A program made the translations under genes and the position numbers. Under the pieces are notes generated by a model, which was given only the letters and a program-made list of their open reading frames with translations, had not been told where the DNA came from and ran no database searches. A stretch of DNA of 64,000 nt from Thiobacillus sp. 65-1059. GTDB lineage: Bacteria; Pseudomonadota; Gammaproteobacteria; Burkholderiales; Thiobacillaceae. The stretch spans positions 1 to 64,000 of the forward strand of contig MKUE01000124.1 of assembly GCA_001897675.1 (NCBI GenBank). Reading direction: 5' to 3'. Positions 38,930-47,099 of this stretch are shown here, in pieces (position 1 is the first letter of the stretch; every line of letters begins with the position of its first letter).

Positions 38930-40050
38930 GCCAGCACCACCAGATTGTCGCGGTGGATCAATTCCGGTTCATCCATGTAGCCGAGTTCGGCCTCGATCGC
39001 GCTGCTCGGCTTGCCGGCGATGCGGCGTGCCTCGCTGGCGCTGTAGTTGGCCAGGCCGCGCGCGACTTCGCGGCCGTCGGCATCGACCACCGCCACCGCT
39101 TCGCCGCGTTCGAATTCGCCGGTCACGCCCTTCACTCCGACCGGCAGCAGGCTCTTGCCTTCCTCGCGCAAGGCGCGCACCGCGCCGGCGTCGAGCACCA
39201 CGCCGCCGCGCAATTGCAGATGATCCGCCAGCCACTGCCGCCGCGCGGCGAGCGGCGCCTGGCGGGCGATCAGCTGGCTGCCGATGGCTTCGCCCGCCGC
39301 CAGCCGCAGCAGCACCTGTTCTTCGCGGCCGCAGCAAATCACGGTGTGCGCGCCGCTTCTTGCCGCGCGCCTGGCGGCGAGTATCTTGGTCAGCATGCCG
39401 CCGGTGCCGACACTGCTGCCCGCCCCGCCTGCCATGCGTTCGAGCTCGGGATCGCCCGCGTGCGCCTCCATCACCAACGTCGCCTGCGGATCCCGGCGCG
39501 GGTCGGCGGTATACAGGCCCGTCTGATCGGTAAGGATGACGAGACAGTCGGCTTCGATCAGATTGGTCACCAGCGCGCCCAATGTGTCGTTGTCGCCAAG
39601 GCGGATTTCGTCGGTGGCAACCGTATCGTTCTCGTTGATGATCGGCACCACGCGCAAGGCCAGCAGCGTGCGCAGGGTCGAGCGCGCATTCAGGTAGCGG
39701 GTGCGGTCGGCAAGGTCCTCGTGGGTGAGCAGCACCTGCGCGGCATGGAGATTGTAGGTACGGAATATCGATTCGTACGCCTGCACCAGCCCCATCTGCC
39801 CCACCGCCGCAGCCGCCTGCAATTCGTTGACCGCCTTCGGGCGCTTCTTCCAGCCCAGCCGCGCGATACCCTCGGCAATCGCGCCGGACGACACCAGCAC
39901 CACCTCTTTGCCCTGCGCGGTCAGCGCGGCAATCTGCCCGGCCCAGCGCGACAGCGCGGCGTGGTCGAGCCCGCGCCCCTCGGCGGTGACCAGGCTGGAG
40001 CCGACCTTGACGACGATGCGCCGCGCGTGTTTGACGACCGAGGCGCTCAT
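38926..40050 (-). CDS. proB: Glutamate 5-kinase
   Basis: Phosphorylates glutamate, the first step of proline synthesis; 374 residues. The amino-acid kinase part has [13 protein letters not shown] and [21 protein letters not shown]. The C-terminal 90 residues form a PUA domain ([18 protein letters not shown]). Length is normal for the long ProB form. It is coupled by four-base overlaps to the CNP1-like gene and to the histidine phosphatase. Confidence 0.97.
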   Translation of the reverse strand: MSASVVKHARRIVVKVGSSLVTAEGRGLDHAALSRWAGQIAALTAQGKEVVLVSSGAIAEGIARLGWKKRPKAVNELQAAAAVGQMGLVQAYESIFRTYNLHAAQVLLTHEDLADRTRYLNARSTLRTLLALRVVPIINENDTVATDEIRLGDNDTLGALVTNLIEADCLVILTDQTGLYTADPRRDPQATLVMEAHAGDPELERMAGGAGSSVGTGGMLTKILAARRAARSGAHTVICCGREEQVLLRLAAGEAIGSQLIARQAPLAARRQWLADHLQLRGGVVLDAGAVRALREEGKSLLPVGVKGVTGEFERGEAVAVVDADGREVARGLANYSASEARRIAGKPSSAIEAELGYMDEPELIHRDNLVVLA

Positions 40051-40544
40051 CGTGCCGCCCGCCGCAGATTCTGCACCGCCTCTGCGGCGTTGCGGACACG
40101 CAGGCCGTTGGGGCAGAAGTGATCCTCGAACAGGGCTTTCTGGTACGACAGCAGCGAGCGGAACTTGATGCTTTCCCAGCCGGCGTTGCGCGCCTTCGAC
40201 CAGGTGCCGTCCGGATGGCCGTAGGCGTATAGCCGGCGCTCGCCCGATTCGCAGCGCAGGCCCTCGAACGACACGTTTTTCGCTCCGCCCGCGGCCTCGA
40301 CCACCACGACGTAGCGCACTACGTTGTCGGCGCCGACGCTGATCGATTCGGCGTCGACGAAGAACTTGTTGCGCGTCGCCGACGACACCTTGAACGGAAC
40401 CAGGTTCTCGGCCTTGGGGTAAGGCGGCAGCTGCGACGCCACCTCGGCCCAGGGCTTGTCCTGTTCGAATTCGCCTTCGAAATCAATCCATGCGGCATGG
40501 GCGGCAAGGGGCAGGCACAACAGCAGGGCGGGCAGGATTTTCAT
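40047..40544 (-). CDS. CNP1-like secreted protein
   Basis: A 165-residue protein beginning with a Sec signal peptide ([17 protein letters not shown]). The mature part contains [20 protein letters not shown] and ends near [11 protein letters not shown], the pattern of the CNP1-like family, found next to proB in betaproteobacteria. Function is unknown. Its stop overlaps the proB start by four bases. An upstream in-frame start would add residues before the signal peptide. Confidence 0.8.
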   Translation of the reverse strand: MKILPALLLCLPLAAHAAWIDFEGEFEQDKPWAEVASQLPPYPKAENLVPFKVSSATRNKFFVDAESISVGADNVVRYVVVVEAAGGAKNVSFEGLRCESGERRLYAYGHPDGTWSKARNAGWESIKFRSLLSYQKALFEDHFCPNGLRVRNAAEAVQNLRRAAR

Positions 40545-40636
40545 GCCCGGCATTTTATTGATTCGGCCGCAGGATGTCTGCAAGAAAGATCGACGCGGCA
40601 GGAAATGCCGGGGGCATGCGGCCGGGATAAAATCCA

Positions 40637-41605
40637 ATGCACGCAATGAAACAGGGCATGGAAATCCGGACTGGATCGTTCCCGCTGAAAACCGACATGC
40701 TGACCGCCTCCCTCAAACGCTACGCCTGGCTCTCCATCGCTGCGGCCCTTGCCACCATCCTGCTCAAGGGCTGGGCCTGGTGGCTCACCGGCTCGGTCGG
40801 CATGCTGTCCGACGCGCTCGAGTCCTTCGTCAATCTGGCAGGGGCGATGATGGCACTGGCCATGCTGTCGCTGGCGGCCATGCCTGCGGACGACAATCAC
40901 GCGCACGGCCACGGCAAGGCGGAGTACTTCTCCAGCGCATTCGAAGGCTTCCTCATCCTCATTGCTGCCGCCAGCATCGCGTATGCCGCCATCGAGCGCC
41001 TGCTGAGCCCGCAGCCGCTCGAAGCGGTGGGGATCGGCCTGGCGGTGTCGGTGGCCGCCTCGGTGATCAACCTGCTCACGTCGCGCATCCTCATGGGGGT
41101 GGGCCGCAAGTACAAATCCATCACCCTGGAAGCCGACGCCCACCACCTGCTCACCGACGTCTGGACGTCCGCGGGGGTCATTGCGGGAGTCGGGCTGGTA
41201 TGGGCGACCGGCTGGCTCTGGCTCGATCCGGCGATCGCCTTGCTGGTGGCCCTGAATATCGTGTGGACCGGGTGGCGGCTGCTGCAGCGCTCCGCCGCCG
41301 GCCTGATGGACGTTTCCCTCCCCGAGGAAGACATCAGGGCCATCGAAGCGATACTCGACGGCTACCGCCAGCAGGGGCTGGAATTCCATGCCCTGCGCAC
41401 GCGCCAGGCCGGCGCCCGGGCCTTCATTACCCTGCATGTCATGATGCCTGGCGCCTGGACTATCCAGCGGGGGCACGACTGCTCGGAGCGTCTCGAAGCC
41501 GACATCCGCCAGGCTGTGCCGCACGTCCACATCACCACACACCTGGAACCGCTGGAAGACCCCGTCTCCCTGGCCGATCAGGAACTGGATCGGCGGACGG
41601 ACTGA
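40637..41605 (+). CDS. Cation diffusion facilitator family metal exporter
   Basis: A 322-residue inner-membrane divalent-metal/proton antiporter. Six helices are predicted, with metal-site residues in [15 protein letters not shown] (helix 2) and [10 protein letters not shown] (helix 5). The cytoplasmic loop has the histidine-rich [13 protein letters not shown]. The C-terminal domain is the usual ferredoxin-like fold with [16 protein letters not shown] and [10 protein letters not shown]. Substrate (Zn, Fe, Mn or Cd) is not evident. It is divergent from the CNP1 operon and overlaps the DUF2784 gene's end by 28 bases. Confidence 0.9.
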   Translation: MHAMKQGMEIRTGSFPLKTDMLTASLKRYAWLSIAAALATILLKGWAWWLTGSVGMLSDALESFVNLAGAMMALAMLSLAAMPADDNHAHGHGKAEYFSSAFEGFLILIAAASIAYAAIERLLSPQPLEAVGIGLAVSVAASVINLLTSRILMGVGRKYKSITLEADAHHLLTDVWTSAGVIAGVGLVWATGWLWLDPAIALLVALNIVWTGWRLLQRSAAGLMDVSLPEEDIRAIEAILDGYRQQGLEFHALRTRQAGARAFITLHVMMPGAWTIQRGHDCSERLEADIRQAVPHVHITTHLEPLEDPVSLADQELDRRTD

Positions 41606-41988
41606 ACCTGCCGGGCCCGGACCGTGCGGCGCCAGGCCCGGCAAGCCAGCGCATACGCCGCCAAATTCACCGCCACGACCACGCCGCCCAGCACCTGCTG
41701 GAGCGGCAGGGTCAGATGCCCCGGATACAAGATCGGCAGCAGGGTGTGCTCGATGAAATCGCCGCCGTAGGCGCTGCCCCCGCCGACGACGCGCAGGTGA
41801 TTTTCCAGCGGCGTGAGCGGACAGATCCCGCCGCTGAACTCGATGAATGCGCCCCAGGCGGCGGCAGGCAGATGCAGCCAGGCCAGCCTTGGCCAGCGCG
41901 CCAGCAGAAACCCGCCCGCCACCACGAAGGCGACGAAAAGCAGGTGCACGACCACCACTGCGTCGGCAAGGATGGCGGCCATTCTCAT
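41578..41988 (-). CDS. DUF2784 membrane protein
   Basis: A 136-residue protein with four predicted helices (about residues 5-28, 37-52, 68-85 and 96-116). It shows the DUF2784 features: [21 protein letters not shown], the [11 protein letters not shown] segment and [17 protein letters not shown]. Function unknown. Its start overlaps the end of the P-type ATPase fragment by four bases, and its 3' end overlaps the convergent CDF gene by 28 bases. Confidence 0.8.
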   Translation of the reverse strand: MRMAAILADAVVVVHLLFVAFVVAGGFLLARWPRLAWLHLPAAAWGAFIEFSGGICPLTPLENHLRVVGGGSAYGGDFIEHTLLPILYPGHLTLPLQQVLGGVVVAVNLAAYALACRAWRRTVRARQVQSVRRSSS

Positions 41989-42434
41989 CGCCAGGAAACC
42001 GGGGCTGCCAGGCGTTCCCCCTTCGTCCGTTCGAACGGCACGATCCCTGCTGTGCCCGCGACGAGCGCCGGCAGCGCATCGCTCGCGTGCAGGCAGATGA
42101 AGCCGAACACCTCGCGCAGGGCCTGCAGCGCGCGCTCGGTCTTGTGGGACGGATAGAGGGCAATGCCCATCGCCACCCCGGCGAAGAGCAGCAGCAAGGC
42201 TTCGTGCAGGTCGCCCAGCACAAGGCAGATGCCGGCCGCAGCGATGGGCAGCAGAAACATCGGCTCGCGGATCACTTCGAGCACCGCCGCTGCCGTGCCG
42301 GGCGGCCCGCTTTCGGGCGACGCGTTCGGCCTCTTTCCCGCCGGGCGTTCGCGCGCAAGGACCGTCGCCACCCCCTGGAAGACAGGCGGCTCACCGGAGG
42401 CAGGATCATCCATCGCGGGTTTTTGTTTCGTCAC
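41985..42434 (-). pseudogene. Truncated N-terminal fragment of a P-type cation ATPase
   Basis: A 149-residue protein. Residues about 50-110 (EVIREPMFLLPIAAAGICLVLGD ... GIALYPSHKTERALQALRE) match the first membrane-helix pair of Ca/H-type P-type ATPases. The actuator, phosphorylation (DKTG) and nucleotide domains are all absent; instead, about 40 unrelated residues follow to the stop. The gene is therefore probably a remnant with a new C-terminus. It lies downstream of soxZ on the same strand, with a 287-base gap holding a perfect hairpin, and is coupled to the DUF2784 gene. A small new protein cannot be excluded. Confidence 0.6.
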
Positions 42435-42669
42435 CCGGGCATCCTACGCCGCGCCCATCTTCTTGGGTATCGCAGGCCGATTAATTAATAATCAAGCAGC
42501 CGCGCCAGGCATGCTCAAGGAAGCGATCATCCTGGGGGCAATGGAAGGCAGACCCTCGCCTCCCCGGCGAACAGACAAAACGGGCGGCTCATGGGCCGAG
42601 CCATTGCGCTCATTCGCATGAACCCGGTTGGGCCGATAGCAGAGCGGATACACGTCGCAGACGTGACTG

Positions 42670-42702
42670 CGGCGTCGATGGAAGGCTTCCATCGACGCCG
42701 CG
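42670..42702 (-). terminator. Strong hairpin after soxZ
   Basis: Perfect 15-bp arms, GCGGCGTCGATGGAA (42670-42684) and its complement (42688-42702), with a three-base loop. It begins 20 bases downstream of the soxZ stop. There is no T-run after it in the minus-strand transcript, so it is either a non-canonical terminator or an mRNA 3'-end stabiliser for soxYZ. The rest of the 42435-42721 gap holds nothing recognisable. Confidence 0.6.
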
Positions 42703-42721
42703 GCCAATGTGCGCAAAAGCA

Positions 42722-43036
42722 TCAACCGATGACGGCTTCGGCGGAGTTCTTGTCGCCTTTGTTGTCGACCCAGTTGACGACGACCTTGTCGCCTTTCTTG
42801 GGCCCCTTGACCTTGAAACCCAGGTAGGGGTTCTTGGAGATGCCGGTGCCGAAGTCGGCGTTCAGCACCGCGGCGCCGTTGATGGTGGCCGTCACGTCCT
42901 GAATGAAGTGGGCGGGCACCAGCTGGCCGGTTTTGGCGTCTTTGCGCAGGCCGGTTTCCATCGGGTGGTTTCTCAACACTTTGACGTCGGCGACGTCGCC
43001 TGCCATGGTGGCGCGGATACGCATGGGTTCAGCCAT
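42722..43036 (-). CDS. soxZ: Sulfur carrier complex subunit SoxZ
   Basis: A 104-residue periplasmic protein forming the SoxYZ sulfur-carrier with SoxY. The immunoglobulin-like fold signatures are present: PMRIRATMAGDVADVKVLRNHPMETG, HFIQDVT and KKGDKVVVNW. No signal peptide is seen; SoxZ is exported with the Tat substrate SoxY. It lies 58 bases after soxY and before a strong hairpin. Confidence 0.96.
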   Translation of the reverse strand: MAEPMRIRATMAGDVADVKVLRNHPMETGLRKDAKTGQLVPAHFIQDVTATINGAAVLNADFGTGISKNPYLGFKVKGPKKGDKVVVNWVDNKGDKNSAEAVIG

Positions 43037-43094
43037 TTGGCTTTCCTTTCTAAAAAGAATTCAGTTCAACGAATGATGTCCGGCCAGGCCGGGA

Positions 43095-43562
43095 TCAGCC
43101 GCCGCAGCCGCCGACGGTGACCTTGACTTCCTTGGCCGCGGTGTAGGACTTGCCGCCGGCGTTGACCACCGCACGGATAAACGAAGTCTGAGCCACCTTG
43201 ATGCGGGTGGCGATGTAGCCCTGGGCGCCGCCCGACAGGGTGTAGGAGCCGACCAGGGGGGTGCCGTTCTTTTCGGCAAAAATGGCGATGCCGGTCGTGC
43301 CGGCGATGCTGCTGGTGACTTCCACCGGCACAACCGAACCGTTCTCGGCGATGTCCGGCATCTTGATGGCGATCTCCTTGCTGTCGGCTGGGCCGGCAAC
43401 GCCGAGCCCCTTCATCGCGTCGCCGACGTTCTTGGCCTCGAAGGCGGCCTTGTTCCAGGCGGCCATCGCCTGGGTGGGCTTCAGCAGGCCGGCGGCCACG
43501 GCGATGGCCACGGTGCCTGCGCCTGCGGCGCCTTTCAGTACGTTTCTACGAAGTGCATTCAT
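43095..43562 (-). CDS. soxY: Sulfur carrier subunit SoxY
   Basis: Periplasmic carrier to which SoxXA attaches thiosulfate; 155 residues. The N-terminus has a Tat-type pattern (RRNVLKGAAGAGTVAIAV). The C-terminus is the flexible swinging arm GGCGG with the sulfur-bearing C153, the hallmark of SoxY. A sigma-54 promoter and a palindrome lie upstream. It is separated from the soxAX-porin unit by a terminator. Confidence 0.97.
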   Translation of the reverse strand: MNALRRNVLKGAAGAGTVAIAVAAGLLKPTQAMAAWNKAAFEAKNVGDAMKGLGVAGPADSKEIAIKMPDIAENGSVVPVEVTSSIAGTTGIAIFAEKNGTPLVGSYTLSGGAQGYIATRIKVAQTSFIRAVVNAGGKSYTAAKEVKVTVGGCGG

Positions 43563-43698
43563 TTGCCTATCTCCTTTTAAATAGCAAAATCATCAATATT
43601 CCCGGAGTTACCGTTTTCCATATTCAAGCTATTGAAATAACCTGTTTTTTGAATGGGAGATTGAGCAATTCACAATTTCCCCAACCGACCCATGATTA

Positions 43699-43713
43699 GC
43701 AAACACCATGCCA
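43699..43713 (-). promoter_or_regulatory. Sigma-54 promoter of soxYZ
   Basis: The minus-strand sequence TGGCATGGTGTTTGC, followed by T, matches the RpoN consensus TGGCACG-N4-TTGCW with one mismatch, and it has the exact GG-N10-GC spacing. The expected start is near 43687, about 125 bases before the soxY ATG. It shares the GGTGT spacer with the soxA promoter. Confidence 0.8.
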
Positions 43714-43788
43714 AGCAACGAATCAAAACCAAGGCATTGATAACAATCAAAAATATTTTTCACGCCTCGAACCGTAAAAATCCAGCCA

Positions 43789-43801
43789 TGGCGTAACGCC
43801 A
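43789..43801. promoter_or_regulatory. Candidate activator site (TGGCGTAACGCCA) upstream of soxYZ
   Basis: A 13-bp palindrome (six-base arms around a central A) begins 76 bases upstream of the -24 element of the soxY sigma-54 promoter. A nearly identical element occupies the matching place upstream of soxA. Position and symmetry are those expected of a bacterial enhancer-binding protein, most likely the adjacent NtrC-type regulator. Confidence 0.6.
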
Positions 43802-43950
43802 GTCCCTTTGGCCTTGCATCTGGAGAAATGGGACACTGCAGGCACCGTGTTCTTTCAGGGCACCCTTTGCAGCGCAGCGCTTGAATTACCCTGCGCTCCC
43901 CACATAGTCCTCGCATCGCAAAATCCGGGTACCCCGATACCGGCGGGAAG

Positions 43951-43976
43951 CAAAAAAAACCGCCCCGAAGGGCGGC
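43951..43976 (-). terminator. Rho-independent terminator of the porin (soxAX) transcript
   Basis: Arms CCGCCC and GGGCGG with a CGAA loop; in the minus-strand direction the stem is followed by a run of eight T residues. It lies about 70 bases after the porin stop, and separates the soxAX-porin unit from the soxYZ promoter. Confidence 0.9.
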
Positions 43977-44043
43977 AGAAGGCATAACACATCAGAAACA
44001 TCGATTTTCCCGATGCGTTATGGAGGAGGCTGTTGATAGAGCG

Positions 44044-45207
44044 TTACATGATTTTCTTGGCAAAAGGCACCGTGACACGGACGGTGAAAATATTGTCTTC
44101 AATCGTATTGTTGTCGTTCCGGATACGGTCTGCCTGGTATTGCAGGCGAATTCCGCGGTCAAGACGCTGAGTCAGGCCCAGCGAGGTTTCCTGGAATGTA
44201 TTGCTGCTCAGGGAAGTATTCGGGTCATATTCGGAATAGCGCGCCACCGCCTCCCATTTCGGAGTCAATTTATAACCGAGCGAAAGCTCATAGCCCTTGG
44301 CCTTCAGATCGGCAGCACCGCCTAGGGCTTCATCCTTGCCGGTCATGACTTCGCCCCAGGCCCACCACTTGTCCTTGGCAAAGTCGTTGTAGCGCAGCAC
44401 GAAGGCATGGCGTTCGCGGTCGAGTTCCGGCCCCCCGTTGATCTGCGCGCTGCCGAGCCGCAAGCCGTAATGCGCCCAGATCGATCCCTTGTGAAACTCC
44501 AGGCTGCCGTTGAAGTCTTTTTGGTCGCCTTCATCCTGCTGCTTGACGCCCGTGCTGTTGTAGACGCCGGCGGTATAGGTCAGGCTGCTGTCGCTGCCCA
44601 GGTTGACCTGATTGAAAGCCATGATGCCGGTCTTGAAGATGTTGGTCACGACTTCACCGCCATCCGCCGTGCAGCCGATCGAGCCGCAACCATAGAGTTG
44701 CGAAGTCATGCGGGTGTAGTTGACCCATGGCGCAATTCCGGCCGGAACGTAAAAGGCATGGCCGAACGGGACGATCACGGACCCCACCTGAATATTGGTC
44801 ACGTCGAGGACATCGCGGAAGGTGGCGCTGGCGCGAAAGACGCGCGCACTGCCGTTGGCGGCAGAAGTGACCCCGTTGCGCGCCCATTCGGTGACGACCA
44901 GATAATCCACGTCTTTGGTGATGCTGCCTTTCATGTACCAGCGCAGGCGCTGGAATGAAAACTCGCTCTTGTCGGACGCCGCATTCTTGCTGTCGGTCAG
45001 CGTGAAAGTGGGCTGCATCTCGACGCCCATGGTCATGGTGACGTCGTCTGAAGGCGCGGACTCGCGTCCGTACAGCATGGGCCAGGCCTTGTAGGAATCG
45101 ACCTTGGCTTCCGCCTCGGCCTGGGCTGCCTGGTGGAACAAGGACATCCCCGTAAGGCACAGCGCCGACAAGGTGTATTGGGTAAGCTTTTTCGAAGAAT
45201 CAGTCAT
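44044..45207 (-). CDS. Outer-membrane porin-like protein in the sox cluster
   Basis: A 387-residue protein from the ATG at 45207, which follows an AAGGAAA site. The signal peptide ends near HQAAQA. The rest is a run of amphipathic strands with aromatic residues (VDYLVVTEWARNGV, GHAFYVPAGIAPW, LSLGYKLTPKWEAVARYSEYD), typical of OprP- or OprO-like trimeric porins. No close family name is sure. It follows soxX after 59 bases, with a hairpin (CCGCGC/GCGCGG at 45221-45236) just before its ribosome binding site. It may admit thiosulfate or other sulfur anions; that is inference. Confidence 0.65.
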   Translation of the reverse strand: MTDSSKKLTQYTLSALCLTGMSLFHQAAQAEAEAKVDSYKAWPMLYGRESAPSDDVTMTMGVEMQPTFTLTDSKNAASDKSEFSFQRLRWYMKGSITKDVDYLVVTEWARNGVTSAANGSARVFRASATFRDVLDVTNIQVGSVIVPFGHAFYVPAGIAPWVNYTRMTSQLYGCGSIGCTADGGEVVTNIFKTGIMAFNQVNLGSDSSLTYTAGVYNSTGVKQQDEGDQKDFNGSLEFHKGSIWAHYGLRLGSAQINGGPELDRERHAFVLRYNDFAKDKWWAWGEVMTGKDEALGGAADLKAKGYELSLGYKLTPKWEAVARYSEYDPNTSLSSNTFQETSLGLTQRLDRGIRLQYQADRIRNDNNTIEDNIFTVRVTVPFAKKIM

Positions 45208-45266
45208 TTTGATTTCCTTTCCGCGCGTTGGCGCGGGATTGCGATCGTTGTCCGGGAAACGCGTAT

Positions 45267-45764
45267 TCACTTGGTGTACAGGAATGCCATGACATCCTGG
45301 ATATCCTGGTCGGTCAGCACCTTGTTCGGGCCATAAACGGGCATGAAGGCATTCGGGTTGTAGAAGCGGACATCCCAGAGACGCTGATAGGTGTAGTCCA
45401 GCGGCATTTCCCGATGCGCATACCCCTTCAAGCTGGGGCCGATGCTGCCGCCTTCATGCTTGGGCAGCGCATGACAGGCAATGCAGTTCCCCCAACGCAG
45501 GTTGGTTGCGATTTTCTCGCCCCGTTCCGCGTCCCCTTTGAGCGGGCCCTTGAACTCGACACGCTCCACCGGCGGCGAGGTCATTTTTCCGCAGGGCAGG
45601 TCGTAGTCGTGGCAAGGAAAGTTCTTGAGCAGTTCGCGCGGATACTGTTCGCCGGGAACCCACTTCGGCGCCTCCTCGGCCGAGCTGGGAGCGATTGCGC
45701 CAACGGTCAGAGAACCCGCCAGCACAAGCAGTGGCAGATAACGCTGTTTGAAGCCAAATTTCAT
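45267..45764 (-). CDS. soxX: Sulfur oxidation c-type cytochrome SoxX
   Basis: Monoheme subunit of the SoxXA complex, which couples thiosulfate to the SoxY cysteine; 165 residues. A signal peptide ends near SSAEE. The heme site is CIACH (residues 94-98), and the likely axial Met is M141 in AFMPVYG. An extra N-terminal pair, C51 and C58, may form a disulfide. It lies 43 bases after soxA, so the two are in one unit. Confidence 0.95.
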   Translation of the reverse strand: MKFGFKQRYLPLLVLAGSLTVGAIAPSSAEEAPKWVPGEQYPRELLKNFPCHDYDLPCGKMTSPPVERVEFKGPLKGDAERGEKIATNLRWGNCIACHALPKHEGGSIGPSLKGYAHREMPLDYTYQRLWDVRFYNPNAFMPVYGPNKVLTDQDIQDVMAFLYTK

Positions 45765-45807
45765 GTCAGTTTTCCTTTTTAATCAGTTGCGGCAGCGAAG
45801 ATTCGCT

Positions 45808-46755
45808 TCAATCCAGATAGCTGGTATCCATGTTGTATTCCGCGACCGGGACACTCATCTTGTAGCCATTCGCCGATGCCTTGAGGAACACCTCGATATC
45901 CGTCATGGCGGGGCTGCCCTCCTCCCCCGGATAGATGCGCGACAGAATCTGGCAGGACTTGATCTGGTGCTGAAGGGTGAAGACGTACTCGAAGTCGTCG
46001 CCCGGCAACGAGTAGGGGAAGTGATAGATGGGGTACTGGGCGGCGTCGCCGAAGAAAGTAGTCGGACGCTGGCCGCGCAGATACTTGCCTGCGGCCGGCG
46101 GGGTATGGCAGCTCGCGCAGGCAAAGTTGAAGTGCCCGCCGCGCTTGAAGAACAGATCGCGGCCCCGTTCATAGGACGCCTTGATCGGGCCCGGAGAGGT
46201 GGCATCGATCTTCACGACCTTGCCATCCGACAGGGAGCCGACGAAGAAGTCGATCAGCGTGTTCTGACGCGTGTTCTCCTTCCAGTCGAAACCGAGCCGC
46301 TCGGTCGCGCAGGCTTTGATCTGCGTGGGGACGGTCACGACACGCTTCAGGCGCTTGTTGTAGGCGGGGTAGTTTGCGTATATCCCCTTGAGCTTTTTCC
46401 CCTCTGCGCCGTGGCAGGAAGCGCAGGATTGCCCCTTGGCATTCTTCTCGTTGTAATACCCCCTGCCGATGTCGATCGCGCCTTCCGCGTCGAAGCTTTT
46501 GACTGCCCAGCGGAAATCCTTGTAGTTCATCTCATGGGACATCTTTCCGCTTTTCTTGGCGTCTTCAAGCGCCTTCTCATCCTTCCAGTATTGATAGGTA
46601 TTCGAGAACTTCGCGTCCCCCGAAACGTGGGGGATCGCCAGCTCCTTGCCTGGCATGTAATCGAATTTCGGGTACTCCTCGGCGCTTGCCGGAAGCGCGG
46701 CGGCAGCAAGGCAAGCGCCAAATGCCAGCAATTTGAGTTTTCTTGGAATGTTCAT
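45808..46755 (-). CDS. soxA: Sulfur oxidation diheme cytochrome SoxA
   Basis: Catalytic subunit of SoxXA, in the periplasm; 315 residues from the ATG at 46755. A signal peptide ends at PASAEE. Two CASCH heme motifs are visible (residues 111-115 and 213-217), so this is a diheme SoxA. The single Cys in KSCQILSRIY (C268) is the expected thiolate ligand of the active-site heme and site of the persulfide. C149 is a further free Cys that may ligate the other heme. It is the first gene of the soxA-soxX-porin unit, under a sigma-54 promoter. Confidence 0.96.
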   Translation of the reverse strand: MNIPRKLKLLAFGACLAAAALPASAEEYPKFDYMPGKELAIPHVSGDAKFSNTYQYWKDEKALEDAKKSGKMSHEMNYKDFRWAVKSFDAEGAIDIGRGYYNEKNAKGQSCASCHGAEGKKLKGIYANYPAYNKRLKRVVTVPTQIKACATERLGFDWKENTRQNTLIDFFVGSLSDGKVVKIDATSPGPIKASYERGRDLFFKRGGHFNFACASCHTPPAAGKYLRGQRPTTFFGDAAQYPIYHFPYSLPGDDFEYVFTLQHQIKSCQILSRIYPGEEGSPAMTDIEVFLKASANGYKMSVPVAEYNMDTSYLD

Positions 46756-46837
46756 AGCCTCTCCATTAATTGAAACAAACGAGTCGGGCGGAAGATCGCT
46801 GTTGCCGCCCGAGTCGCGTCCACCCGACAGGCTTAAA

Positions 46838-46852
46838 GCAGACACCGTGCCA
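46838..46852 (-). promoter_or_regulatory. Sigma-54 promoter of soxAX
   Basis: The minus-strand sequence TGGCACGGTGTCTGC, followed by T, matches the RpoN consensus with one mismatch (CTGC for TTGC) and correct GG-N10-GC spacing. The start is expected near 46826, about 70 bases before the soxA ATG. It is nearly identical to the soxY promoter. Confidence 0.82.
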
Positions 46853-46928
46853 CCAGCGAAGCAAGGCAATAATCAATTGAAAACAAAGGGAAAATTAAAA
46901 AAGCGCCCGGCCATCCAGGCGCCGCCAC

Positions 46929-46941
46929 TGGCGTATCGCCC
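46929..46941. promoter_or_regulatory. Candidate activator site (TGGCGTATCGCCC) upstream of soxA
   Basis: This element shares TGGCGTA-W-CGCC with the palindrome upstream of soxY and begins 77 bases above the -24 element, one base different from the soxY spacing. It is the best candidate enhancer site for the NtrC-type regulator encoded alongside. Confidence 0.6.
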
Positions 46942-47054
46942 ATCGCCCAGGCCAGGGCATGGGAGAAACGCCATAGCGCGCGCGTGTGCCGTTTTTTCCG
47001 GATGCCCGGCCGATAGCCCGCGAGCTTGACGCTGGCCGCAGGATGAGACTAAGG

Positions 47055-47069
47055 TGGTCCGCAGATTGC
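47055..47069 (+). promoter_or_regulatory. Possible sigma-54 promoter of the regulator operon
   Basis: The plus strand has TGGTCCGCAGATTGC, with correct GG-N10-GC spacing and an intact TTGC but two mismatches in the -24 part. The start would be near 47081, 19 bases before the regulator ATG. GG-N10-GC is frequent in GC-rich DNA, so this is tentative. If real, the regulator could activate its own gene through the shared upstream site. Confidence 0.35.
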
Positions 47070-47099
47070 GTTTTAATGACTTGGCTTCTTCCCGGTTCC

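Larger units (their letters stand above)
43563..44043. other. Gene-free stretch between soxY and the porin gene
   Basis: This 481-base region contains, in order, the 5' leader of soxY, its sigma-54 promoter, an AT-rich spacer, an activator-site candidate and the terminator of the porin gene. A 118-codon open frame on the minus strand spans the middle, but it overlaps both regulatory elements and resembles no known protein, so it is not called as a gene. Confidence 0.7.
46756..47099. other. Divergent control region between soxA and the sigma-54 activator gene
   Basis: This 344-base region has no gene. It contains the soxA leader, the soxA sigma-54 promoter, an AT-rich spacer (46866-46902), the palindrome at 46929-46941, and a weaker GG-N10-GC element oriented toward the regulator gene. 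Its length and layout are those of an enhancer-driven promoter. Confidence 0.7.

Noticed and set aside
42492-42725. Minus-strand frame of 77 codons after soxZ
   Set aside because: It contains both arms of the hairpin and overlaps the soxZ stop; composition is not protein-like.
43629-43985. Minus-strand frame of 118 codons between the porin gene and soxY
   Set aside because: It spans the terminator, the activator site and the sigma-54 promoter, and the sequence resembles no protein family. Cysteine pairs in it look accidental.
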